Positions 7,555-15,504 of a stretch of DNA of 17,812 nucleotides are shown piece by piece. The DNA lies in assembly GCA_002409525.1 (NCBI GenBank), contig DHNM01000068.1:1-17812 (forward strand), given 5' to 3'. A model generated the notes under the pieces. That model was not told the DNA's origin. It did not search any database and saw nothing but the letters and a program-made list of their open reading frames with translations. The position numbers were made by a program, and so were the translations under genes. Within the stretch, counting starts at the first letter, position 1; the number at the start of each line of letters is the position of its first letter. This DNA is from Eubacterium sp. UBA5416 (GTDB lineage: Bacteria; Bacillota; Clostridia; Lachnospirales; Lachnospiraceae).

Positions 7555-9382
7555 GATTAGAATTGCACATTCGAAAGAAGAGATCGAATATGAACCGGGA
7601 AAATCACTTCTGGAAATATTGCAGTCGTCAGATATTTTCGTGGAGAATGCCTGTAATGGAAAAGGTGTGTGTGGAAAGTGTAAAGTCCGGGTTATCAGCG
7701 GGCATCCGGGGCAGGTTACTGAAAATGAAAAGAGCCTGCTGAAGAAAAAAGAATTAAGTTCAGGAATTCGCCTTGCCTGTCTGATTTATCCGAAATGTAA
7801 TCTGCAGATAGAACTGTTACAGAATGAAAAGAAGAAATATGAAATATTAAATACAGGGTATGTTCCTGAATTTCATATGAATCCGGGTATCAGGAAAGAG
7901 CTGATTGAGATTGAAAGACCCTCTCTGGATCATCAGACATCATTCGAAGATCAGATTTGCCGTCAGCTTGATTCTGTTATCATACCTGTCGAAGTGATTT
8001 GCGAAAGTTCATTTGATCCCGGCATTTACACGGCAGTGATTCATATATCCCGGGAGAATTGTGATGTGCTGATGAGTCTGGAAAAAGGCGATACCAGGAA
8101 CTTTTTGTATGGTGTCGGTATCGATATAGGAACGACCACAGTTGTCGCAGCTTTAATAGATCTTAAGACTGGAAGAGAGCTGGCCGGCGATTCTATGATC
8201 AATGCGCAAGAGAGATTTGGCTCGGATGTTCTTTCCAGGATTACGTATGAGATAGAAAATCCCGAAGACGGAATCAATATTCTGCAGAAAACAATTGTCA
8301 CATCTCTCAATGAGATGATTAAAAGCGTATGCAGGAAAGCAGACATCTTCCCAAATCAGATATATGAAATCGCGGTGAGTGCAAACTCAACGATGCTGCA
8401 TATCCTGCTGGGAATTGATGCGGTACCTATTGGAAAATCCCCATATGCTCCTATGTTTGTAAATGCGAAAGATATCCCGGCAGAAAGTATTGGCATTTTG
8501 GCTTCAAGAGGTGCCCGGCTTTACTGCCTTCCGGGTGTGTCAGCCTATATTGGAGCTGATATTGTCGCGGGAACCTATGTATGTGCTCTTGAAGAAACTG
8601 ACCAAAACATACTCTTTATCGATATCGGGACCAATGGTGAGATTGTGCTTTCAAAACGGGGGCAGCTGATATGCTGCTCCTGTGCGGCAGGACCTGCTTT
8701 GGAAGGCATGAATATCAGCTGTGGTATGCAGGCCTGTGAAGGCGCAGTCGAGGATCTTTCTATTGATCAGGATGGGGTGCATCTTTCAACAATCGGCGGT
8801 GATGATCCGGCAGGTCTATGCGGAAGCGGAATCCTGTCTGCGGTAAAAGAACTGGTAAGGACAGGAATCGTGCAGGAGAGCGGAGCATTTATTAAGATGA
8901 GTCAATTAGAAGATCATGATTATCGATCTTCCATGATTCATCAGGACGGAAAAAAACGTGAGTTTATTATCAAAAATGGACCGGGATCTATACTGGTCAC
9001 GCAAAAGGACGTAAGGCAGGTTCAACTGGCAAAAGGAGCAATTTTATCTGGGTTTTATGCGCTTTTGAATCATGCAGATGTCAGGATGGATCAATTGGAC
9101 AAGGTGATGATAGCAGGACAGTTTGGGTCACATCTTCCTGTAGATAGTTTAATTGGAGTGGGTATTCTGCCGGAAGATGTTCGTGAGAAGCTTGTCTACG
9201 TCGGAAACTCATCAAAGACAGGTGCCTGTATGGCTTTACTGTCACAAACAGTAAAACGTGAGATGGAGGATTTGGCCGGAAAGATGCAGTACATAGAATT
9301 GGGTGCAATAGAGGGATACGAACGGTTATTTGCAGACAGCATGATGTTTCCGGACATGAGTAAGAATAAAGGAGAGATTTGA
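7544..9382 (+). CDS. RACo-type reductive activator of corrinoid proteins
   Basis: A 612-residue cytoplasmic protein (COG3894, DUF4445 family). Residues 1-85 form a plant-type [2Fe-2S] ferredoxin domain with Cys37, Cys43, Cys46 and Cys79. A linker of about 100 residues follows. The C-terminal part is an ASKHA ATPase-like domain, with the phosphate loop G-I-D-I-G-T-T-T near residue 190, D-I-G-T-N-G-E near 363, and S-C-A-A-G-P-A-L-E-G after it. RACo proteins use ATP to reduce inactive Co(II) corrinoid protein to active Co(I). This repairs the system after accidental oxidation. The ATG overlaps the previous gene by 11 bp. Its place among corrinoid-dependent genes fits its role exactly. Confidence 0.95.
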   Translation: MTYKIRIAHSKEEIEYEPGKSLLEILQSSDIFVENACNGKGVCGKCKVRVISGHPGQVTENEKSLLKKKELSSGIRLACLIYPKCNLQIELLQNEKKKYEILNTGYVPEFHMNPGIRKELIEIERPSLDHQTSFEDQICRQLDSVIIPVEVICESSFDPGIYTAVIHISRENCDVLMSLEKGDTRNFLYGVGIDIGTTTVVAALIDLKTGRELAGDSMINAQERFGSDVLSRITYEIENPEDGINILQKTIVTSLNEMIKSVCRKADIFPNQIYEIAVSANSTMLHILLGIDAVPIGKSPYAPMFVNAKDIPAESIGILASRGARLYCLPGVSAYIGADIVAGTYVCALEETDQNILFIDIGTNGEIVLSKRGQLICCSCAAGPALEGMNISCGMQACEGAVEDLSIDQDGVHLSTIGGDDPAGLCGSGILSAVKELVRTGIVQESGAFIKMSQLEDHDYRSSMIHQDGKKREFIIKNGPGSILVTQKDVRQVQLAKGAILSGFYALLNHADVRMDQLDKVMIAGQFGSHLPVDSLIGVGILPEDVREKLVYVGNSSKTGACMALLSQTVKREMEDLAGKMQYIELGAIEGYERLFADSMMFPDMSKNKGEI

Positions 9383-10509
9383 ATAGTATGGAATATGAAG
9401 AATTAAAACGTCTGATGAGTGGACAAAAGGATGAAATGACAGCCGGTGAGCGCTTAAAAGCATATAACAAAGGAGAAGAAGTCGATTATCAGCCTTATAC
9501 TCTACAGTCACCGGATCCGGCTATGGCGAATATATTCGGATATACAACGTCACAATTTTTAAAGGACTTTGAAGTAAAGAGCGAGATTATCAGACGCAGG
9601 GAAGAAGAATTCGGTCTTGACAGTTTCAATGTAAGCCTCGGTCTTAAATCAATTGGTGGGGCATTGGGTTCTACACTTTATGCGCCAGAAAATGGAATTG
9701 ATTATGTGACTGATCATGTGTTAAAAGATTATAAAGATTTTGACAAACTTGAGGTTGTTGATCCCTATCATAATCCGATTCTGACTCCAATCCTGGAAAG
9801 CGCGAAACGTATCAGAGAGCAGTTCCCGGATCTGCATATGACTACAAGTGTAGCAGGCCCGATTACGACCGCGATTTCGGTGCGTCAGGTAGAGCTGGTC
9901 TTGAGAGACACTGTAAAGAGACCGGAGATGCTGCATAAGCTTCTGGAGCTTTGTGTAGACAGTTCGCTGAAATGGTTTGAAGCATTTGAGAAGGAAATCG
10001 GTCCTGTGGAAACGAATTTTTCGGATCCGGTAACCTGTATGGATGTAATCAGTAAAAAACAGTTTGACAGGTTTTCTCTTCCTTATCTGAAAAAATTGAT
10101 TGATGGTACCGAAAAGATCATGGGGATAAGACCGGGTGCTCATATCTGTGGAAAAACTGAGCCTATTTGGAATGATCTTGCCGATGCAGGACTTTTTTCA
10201 TTCAGTGTTGATAATTGTGAGGATCTGGCTCAGGCAAAAGAAGAAGTGGGTGACCGGATGAGAATTGCGGGAAATGTTCCTCCCATAACGGTGATGAAGG
10301 ATGGAACAATCGATGATGTGATAGCTTCCTGCAGAGAATGCCTTTTAAAGTGTGCTGACAGCCCATCCGGGTTTATATTGAATACGGGATGTCAGCTGCC
10401 GATCGGGACCCCGAAGAAAAATGTGGATGCATTTATATATGCGACAAGAAAATACGGGAGAGGTGCGAGAATCGGACAGATGCCAAAAGGAATCCTGGAA
10501 GAAAAGTGA
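9379..10509 (+). CDS. UroD/MtaA-like methyltransferase (third copy)
   Basis: A UroD-superfamily protein of about 375 residues. The start is ambiguous. TTG at 9379 lies four bases after GGAG and overlaps the RACo stop. ATG at 9388 lies 13 bases after it and would give 373 residues. Zinc ligands are complete: His252 and Cys254 in A-H-I-C-G, and Cys335 in N-T-G-C (numbered from 9388). The N-terminal half differs clearly from the other two UroD-like proteins, with G-G-A-L-G-S-T and S-V-A-G-P-I-T-T segments. It belongs to a separate subgroup and probably has a different partner or methyl donor. It is the last gene of the corrinoid block, so it could supply the acceptor-side step or demethylate another substrate. 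Which side it serves cannot be decided here. Confidence 0.85.
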   Translation: MNSMEYEELKRLMSGQKDEMTAGERLKAYNKGEEVDYQPYTLQSPDPAMANIFGYTTSQFLKDFEVKSEIIRRREEEFGLDSFNVSLGLKSIGGALGSTLYAPENGIDYVTDHVLKDYKDFDKLEVVDPYHNPILTPILESAKRIREQFPDLHMTTSVAGPITTAISVRQVELVLRDTVKRPEMLHKLLELCVDSSLKWFEAFEKEIGPVETNFSDPVTCMDVISKKQFDRFSLPYLKKLIDGTEKIMGIRPGAHICGKTEPIWNDLADAGLFSFSVDNCEDLAQAKEEVGDRMRIAGNVPPITVMKDGTIDDVIASCRECLLKCADSPSGFILNTGCQLPIGTPKKNVDAFIYATRKYGRGARIGQMPKGILEEK

Positions 10510-10546
10510 TTCCGTTTTGTCTCCTTACGATTGGGTATTATAGAAA

Positions 10547-10600
10547 AAGCCGCCAGAGTTTGAGCATCCTCTCAAATTTCGGCGGCTTGATTTATTTGCT
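10547..10600 (+). terminator. Intrinsic terminator after the corrinoid block
   Basis: AAGCCGCCAGAGTTTGAG (10547-10564) pairs with CTCAAATTTCGGCGGCTT (10571-10588) around a six-base loop. The eight outer pairs are perfect, with a small internal mismatch. A T-rich but interrupted tail follows. It lies 37 bp after the last UroD-like stop. Confidence 0.82.
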
Positions 10601-10704
10601 CTTTTCGAAATAATTTCATCTCTTTCTTCCGTTTTTCTCGTAGATTCTACATATTACGCCTTAAGAATTATTACAATAGACTGGTAAGAGCATTTGTAAA
10701 GATG

Positions 10705-10835
10705 TTAGGTAACTATTCCTAAAATCCGGTGAACTGTTTTTGTACTTCATACTAATAGTTACCATTTAGATATTGAATGATGTTATTTAATATAGACATT
10801 TTGAATTTGAAAGGCTAAGTGTTAAGATATTAACA
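10705..10835. promoter_or_regulatory. Dyad-rich control region and promoter for the GRE block
   Basis: The 347-bp gap between 10510 and 10856 holds the terminator above, about 100 bp of AT-rich sequence with nothing clear, then this region. TTAGGTAACTATTCCTAA (10705-10722) is an 18-bp dyad with five-bp arms. GGTAACTATT (10708-10717) recurs inverted as AATAGTTACC (10754-10763), 46 bp apart. A promoter may follow directly: TTTAGA (10765-10770), 17 bp, TAATAT (10788-10793). A third dyad, TGTTAAGATATTAACA (10820-10835), has six-bp arms and lies about ten bases before the ribosome site. The arrangement suggests one regulator binding paired sites upstream of the promoter and another acting downstream. 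Promoter hexamers are only four of six matches each. Confidence 0.5.
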
Positions 10836-10856
10836 AGAGATAGGAAAGGAGAAAAA

Positions 10857-12179
10857 ATGAAAAAGAATTACAAAGAAGCTCCATATGGCAGATTCCATCT
10901 GATGCTATATATCTGCACTGTCCTTGGTCAGATTTCATGTGGATATGCTTTGGGTATTGCCGGTACAGCAGTAACGCAGGCCCAGGGTAAATTGGGTTTG
11001 ACCACTTTTTGGGTTGGACTCTTGGGAGCCGGTACGTTAATCGGACTTGCAGGAAGCCTTGTTGTTGGTAATATTGCGGATAAGATTGGAAGAAGCAGAT
11101 TGTTCGTGTTCGATATGCCGTTATTTGCTTTGTTTTCTATTCTACAGCTTTTTACATCAAATGTGGGAGTTTTGATGATTCTGCGTATCTGTATCGGACT
11201 TTGTATCGCTGTTGAGTACACAGTGGGAACTACAATTATTTCAGAATGGTTTTCACCGGAGGATGGGCCGATTTTTCTGAGTCGATTTATTATTTTCTGG
11301 ACTTTCGGATATGTGGCATCCTTCTTTGCTGGTTTGATTATGGGGAATTTATCCACTGATTACCATATTATCTTTGCCAGTTCTGTTATTCCGGGTGTAA
11401 TTGCGGCAATATCAAGATTTGTGATAGGAGTTCCGGAATCTCCTACGTGGCTGGCTTCAGTTAACCGTCTGGATGATGCAAATAAGCTGATTTCGGAGAA
11501 ACTCGGAGATGAGTATTGCGTTGTGGAAGAGCCAGAAGAGCGGAATGATAAAGTATCCGTTAAGGAACTGTTTAGTTCAAGGTATCGAAAAAATACACTC
11601 GTTGGCGGAGCGTTCTATGCATGCCAGGTATTCCCTTACTTTGGAGTGGGTATCTTTCTTCCCATCTTAGTAAGTCAATTAAATATGGGGAGTGCGAATA
11701 CATCTAGTATTCTATACGATATTTTCTGTATGGCAGGAGCGTTTATCGGAACTTATCTGTGTAACAGGATTCCGAGAAGACTTTTTCTTACTTCGACGTT
11801 TTACATCTCCGCGATTGCGCTGGGAGTGATGATTATAGGCCATAACGGCCCGGTTGGTATTACTCTGGTTTCATTTTGCGTTTTTGCACTGGTGATGTCG
11901 ATTGCCGTTGTAATGCAAAACCCCTATCCACCGGAATTATTTGATACCCGTGTGCGAGGTACCGGTGTTGGCATCGTAATCTTTTTCAGCCGAATTGGAG
12001 CAGCCGCCGGAACTTTCCTGCTTCCGATCCTTGTAGAAAAAATCGGCGTATATGGTACATTAGGTGTCTGTCTTGTGATCTTACTTGTCGGCGGAGTGGT
12101 TTGTCAGCTTTTTGCACCGGAAACATCGTTAAAATATAGACAGTCAGCACCTATGAAAGAAGGATTATCAACAAAATAA
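10857..12179 (+). CDS. MFS transporter (second copy, metabolite:H+ symporter-like)
   Basis: A 440-residue membrane protein with about 12 hydrophobic segments. A good MFS motif A lies between the second and third segments (GNIADKIGRSRLF, residues 71-83). A charged central linker lies at about residues 205-240. AAAGGAG precedes the ATG. The overall layout resembles the sugar-porter and metabolite:H+ symporter branches, which carry organic acids, betaines and similar small molecules. As first gene of the GRE block it is expected to import the GRE substrate or export the reduced product. It is distinct from the MFS protein at 996, so the island has two separate transport routes. The substrate is not evident from the sequence. 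Confidence 0.88.
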   Translation: MKKNYKEAPYGRFHLMLYICTVLGQISCGYALGIAGTAVTQAQGKLGLTTFWVGLLGAGTLIGLAGSLVVGNIADKIGRSRLFVFDMPLFALFSILQLFTSNVGVLMILRICIGLCIAVEYTVGTTIISEWFSPEDGPIFLSRFIIFWTFGYVASFFAGLIMGNLSTDYHIIFASSVIPGVIAAISRFVIGVPESPTWLASVNRLDDANKLISEKLGDEYCVVEEPEERNDKVSVKELFSSRYRKNTLVGGAFYACQVFPYFGVGIFLPILVSQLNMGSANTSSILYDIFCMAGAFIGTYLCNRIPRRLFLTSTFYISAIALGVMIIGHNGPVGITLVSFCVFALVMSIAVVMQNPYPPELFDTRVRGTGVGIVIFFSRIGAAAGTFLLPILVEKIGVYGTLGVCLVILLVGGVVCQLFAPETSLKYRQSAPMKEGLSTK

Positions 12180-12257
12180 TCGGTGAAAGAAGCTAAATTA
12201 TGATATTTATGGAGCCATAGGCAAAATAAATAAAAAATTTATAAAGGAGGATGTAAC

Positions 12258-14639
12258 ATGTCAAGAGATTTTATGAAGAGAATTGAGGCATTGAGAAAAA
12301 ATTATATGTCTCATCGTGTTGAGATGGATATGCTGGACGCCTATTATGTGACGCAGGGATTTAAGGCTACAGAGGGTCAGCCGTGGCAGATCCAGAAAGC
12401 TAGCGGAATGAAGAGTGTGTATGAGAATAAACCGATTTTTATTCAGGATCACGAACTTCTGGTTGGCGGTGTAGCATTCAAGCCGCGTGCGGGAATCCTC
12501 AATCCGGATTCTGCCTGCTCCGTAATTGAGAAAGAGCTGGATACCATAAGCACCCGCAAGTATGATCCTTTTTATCTGTCGGAAGAAAACAAGAAACTCT
12601 TTACAGAGGAAATAGCTCCTTATTGGAGAGGCAAATGTGTCCTTGACCGCTGGAATGCTATGATGCCCGAAGATGTAAGGACTATGCGTGACGGCGGCAT
12701 GCTGTATGTTGATAAAAAGTTTGTCCGCGGTTACGGTGAGAACACACCAGGCTGGAGAACTCTCCTCAGTAAAGGTATTGCCGGAATTAAGAAAGAAGCG
12801 GAAGAAAGGCTTGCTGCTCTTGATGATGCAGATGGAGAAGATGTTTTGAAACAGATCATCTTTTATAAATCCATGATTATCACAGCTGAGGGTATTATCG
12901 CAATTGCCAATCGTCATGCAGATCTGGCTGAGAAGATGGCAGTAGATGAAAAAGATGAGAAACGTAAGGCAGAGCTGCTCAAGATAGCACAAGTGAACCG
13001 CAATGTACCGGAGAATCCACCTCGCAATTTCTATGAGGCACTGCAGAGTATGCTTACTTATGAGTTCTGTCTCTTTATGGAACAGAACGCCTCTTCCTAT
13101 AATCTGGGACGTATGGACCAGTATCTGATTGATTATTACAATAAAGATATTGCAGACGGTATTCTGACGGATGATGAAGCTCAAGAACTTATGGACTGTT
13201 TCTGGATCAAGATTGCAGAGATGGGACTCTTCCAGGATGGTGAAAGTGCTGCTTTCTCCGCAGGTTATAATATGACGGTTCAGGTTTGCGCAGGCGGTAT
13301 TGACCAATATGGAAACGACGCAGTCAATGACTTGTCTTATATGACGATCCAGGCAACAGAAGATACTGCTCTGAAAGAACCGAACATGACAGTACGTTAC
13401 AGCATTTCCAAAAACCCGGATTCTTTCCTGAGAAAAGCGGCAGAGTGTATCCGCATGGGACGTACTATGCCTGCAGTATATCATGATGATGCAGGAATCA
13501 AGATGCTTCTGAATAAAGGTATTCCGCTGTCACAGGCTTGGGACTGGACTCCATGCGGCTGTGTAGAGACGAATCTGGAAGGTCGTCTGAAATCTTATAC
13601 TGATATTGGTGAGGTCAGTATGGGTGGTGTTGTGGATATGGTTATGAATAACGGGAAGAGCCGCAAGACTGGTAAACAGATTTCTATTGCGACTGGAGAC
13701 CCTCGCGATTTCAAGACCTATGACGATTTCATGGCGGCAGTCAAAAAGCAGATTGACTACTTCGTTCATACGATGGCAACCATGAATTCTTATCTGGATT
13801 ACCTCAGTGAGAAATATCGTCCGGTTGCGGCGCTTTCACTTACCTATCCGAATTGTATGAAAACCGGAAAAGATTACGCGAACGGCGGATCTGAATTCAC
13901 GGTAGGAAATGGAATCAATATCATCGGGCAGGCAGATATCATCAACTCTGTAGCAGATGTGAAGAATCTTGTATATGACGAGAAGAAAGTGACGATGGAT
14001 GAACTCTGCAAGGCACTGGATGCAGACTTTGAAGGATATGATGACATCCATGAGATGTGTATGGATTCACCAAAATATGGTAATGATGATCCGAAGGCTG
14101 ATTTCTGTGCCGGAGAAATCTACAATTATCTTGTAGATCAGATTGAGAGTTATGAATCTCCATTTGGCAAACTGACAGCAGGTATGCTTCCGGTATCCGG
14201 TAATGTACCGATCGGAAAAAGCGTAGGAGCTCTTCCGTCCGGACGTAAAGCATGGACACCTCTTGCAGATGGTATCGGTGCTACAGGGGGAACAGATATA
14301 AACGGCGCTACTGCTCTTCTGAAATCAATTAGTAATTTACCACATGCACGGTTCACCCAGGGAACACAGATGAACCTGAAGATAGATCCGAAACTTCTGA
14401 AGGGTGACCGCGGATTGAATAATATGATGGCTTTGCTGAAAACACAGTGTACGCTGGGAATTTACCATACGCAGTATAACATTATTGATCCTGAGGTTCT
14501 GGTTGATGCACAGAAGCATCCGGCAGACCATAAAGATCTCTTAGTGCGAGTTGCGGGATATACAGCATTCTTTGTAGAACTCAGCAGAGATATCCAGGAT
14601 GATATTATTCAGCGTACAGAGATTGAAAACTGGGGCTAA
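12258..14639 (+). CDS. Glycyl radical enzyme of the eliminase (Cys-x-Glu) type, unassigned substrate
   Basis: A 793-residue glycyl radical enzyme (PFL-like barrel to about residue 650, then a C-terminal glycyl radical domain). The radical is stored on Gly767 in the R-V-A-G-Y motif. The catalytic loop is G-C-V-E-T with thiyl Cys435 and Glu437, the pattern of dehydratases and C-N lyases and not of pyruvate formate-lyase. AGGAGG lies seven bases before the ATG. Length and the GCVET loop are closest to trans-4-hydroxyproline dehydratase HypD, and a ProC-like gene follows as in HypD loci. By my own alignment from memory, HypD's His160, Asp278, Asp339, Phe340, Tyr450 and Thr645 correspond to Trp166, Ser279, Met339, Thr340, Glu452 and a Val here. 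A different, perhaps N-methylated, cyclic amino acid is therefore likely. Confidence 0.92.
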   Translation: MSRDFMKRIEALRKNYMSHRVEMDMLDAYYVTQGFKATEGQPWQIQKASGMKSVYENKPIFIQDHELLVGGVAFKPRAGILNPDSACSVIEKELDTISTRKYDPFYLSEENKKLFTEEIAPYWRGKCVLDRWNAMMPEDVRTMRDGGMLYVDKKFVRGYGENTPGWRTLLSKGIAGIKKEAEERLAALDDADGEDVLKQIIFYKSMIITAEGIIAIANRHADLAEKMAVDEKDEKRKAELLKIAQVNRNVPENPPRNFYEALQSMLTYEFCLFMEQNASSYNLGRMDQYLIDYYNKDIADGILTDDEAQELMDCFWIKIAEMGLFQDGESAAFSAGYNMTVQVCAGGIDQYGNDAVNDLSYMTIQATEDTALKEPNMTVRYSISKNPDSFLRKAAECIRMGRTMPAVYHDDAGIKMLLNKGIPLSQAWDWTPCGCVETNLEGRLKSYTDIGEVSMGGVVDMVMNNGKSRKTGKQISIATGDPRDFKTYDDFMAAVKKQIDYFVHTMATMNSYLDYLSEKYRPVAALSLTYPNCMKTGKDYANGGSEFTVGNGINIIGQADIINSVADVKNLVYDEKKVTMDELCKALDADFEGYDDIHEMCMDSPKYGNDDPKADFCAGEIYNYLVDQIESYESPFGKLTAGMLPVSGNVPIGKSVGALPSGRKAWTPLADGIGATGGTDINGATALLKSISNLPHARFTQGTQMNLKIDPKLLKGDRGLNNMMALLKTQCTLGIYHTQYNIIDPEVLVDAQKHPADHKDLLVRVAGYTAFFVELSRDIQDDIIQRTEIENWG

Positions 14640-14672
14640 TGAAAAGAATAGTGGAAAGGGTAATATAATAAC

Positions 14673-15473
14673 ATGATATTTAACTGCCAAAAGTATGAGA
14701 ATATGAAACTTCAAGGCTCTGTGCTTCGAATCGAAAAGAGTTCAATTTACGATGGTGACGGACTGCGGACAGTTGTGTTTATGAAAGGATGTCCTCTGCG
14801 CTGTCAGTGGTGTTCAACTCCTGAAAGTCATCATAAAAAGATTCAGACTACAGTGGATGGAAGCATTACTTATGGTCAGATTATGACGGTTGAAGAGGTC
14901 ATGATAGAAGTTCGAAAGGATAGTCTGTTTTATTTTAATTCAGGCGGCGGGATGACAGTATCGGGGGGAGAGATTCTCGCACAGCCAGAGTTCGTGTATA
15001 ATTTGGTACGCCGTGCGTGCCATGAAGGCATCGATACTTGTATCGAAACGTCATTTTACGGAAAATGGGATGACATTAATCGAATCCTGGGCTGTACCGA
15101 CACTGCTTTCGTAGATATGAAACTGATGGATCCCGAGGCTCATAAAAAGTATATCGGAGTACCCAATGACCTCATTCTCAGTAATATTCGCAAAGCCGGA
15201 GCCGAAAAGAAAAAGAATAGGAAGCTGATTATTCGAAGACCTTTAATTCCGGGAGTGAATGATTCGAGACAGGATCTGGAACTCCTGGGGCAGTTCCTTG
15301 CCGGGTTACCGGGTGTGGATCATCTGCAATTATTACCCTACCACCGTCTTGGAACAGATACTTATCGAAAATTGGGAATGACTTATCAACTTCCCGATAC
15401 TGAGACGCCATCTGATGAGCATATGGAGTGGTGTAGAAGTATTGCAAACAAATATATCGAAACAATAGTCTGA
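14673..15473 (+). CDS. Glycyl radical enzyme activating enzyme (radical SAM), short form
   Basis: A 266-residue radical SAM protein that should install the glycyl radical on the GRE encoded 33 bp upstream. The [4Fe-4S] motif is C-x3-C-x2-C (Cys40, Cys44, Cys47). The SAM-binding GGE segment lies at residues 98-100 within S-G-G-G-x-T-V-S-G-G-E. L-L-P-Y-H near the end is typical of these activases. The ATG at 14673 is chosen, with GGAAAGGG about 12 bases upstream. The ATG at 14703 has no ribosome site. Activases of dehydratase-type GREs usually carry a ferredoxin-like insert with two extra clusters just after the first motif. That insert and its cysteines are absent, so this protein resembles PFL-activase in size. 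The family call is secure. Confidence 0.95.
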   Translation: MIFNCQKYENMKLQGSVLRIEKSSIYDGDGLRTVVFMKGCPLRCQWCSTPESHHKKIQTTVDGSITYGQIMTVEEVMIEVRKDSLFYFNSGGGMTVSGGEILAQPEFVYNLVRRACHEGIDTCIETSFYGKWDDINRILGCTDTAFVDMKLMDPEAHKKYIGVPNDLILSNIRKAGAEKKKNRKLIIRRPLIPGVNDSRQDLELLGQFLAGLPGVDHLQLLPYHRLGTDTYRKLGMTYQLPDTETPSDEHMEWCRSIANKYIETIV

Positions 15474-15504
15474 GAGGAATTTGAAAAGAAAGGTAAAAAA
15501 ATTT

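Noticed and set aside
4950..10509. Heme biosynthesis uroporphyrinogen decarboxylase
   Set aside because: The proteins carry the His-x-Cys...Cys methyltransferase signature (or a remnant of it) and are co-encoded with corrinoid genes. No other heme gene is nearby.
12261..13484. A 407-codon open frame on the - strand opposite the GRE gene
   Set aside because: It is the antisense shadow of a conserved enzyme gene. It is rich in Cys, His and Ile, has no domain, and no ribosome site is evident.
12258..14639. Direct naming of the GRE as HypD or as choline trimethylamine-lyase
   Set aside because: Only the Cys-x-Glu loop, the glycyl domain and context match HypD. Most recalled pocket residues differ. 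The loop reads GCVET and not the GCVEP of choline lyase, and no microcompartment genes are present.
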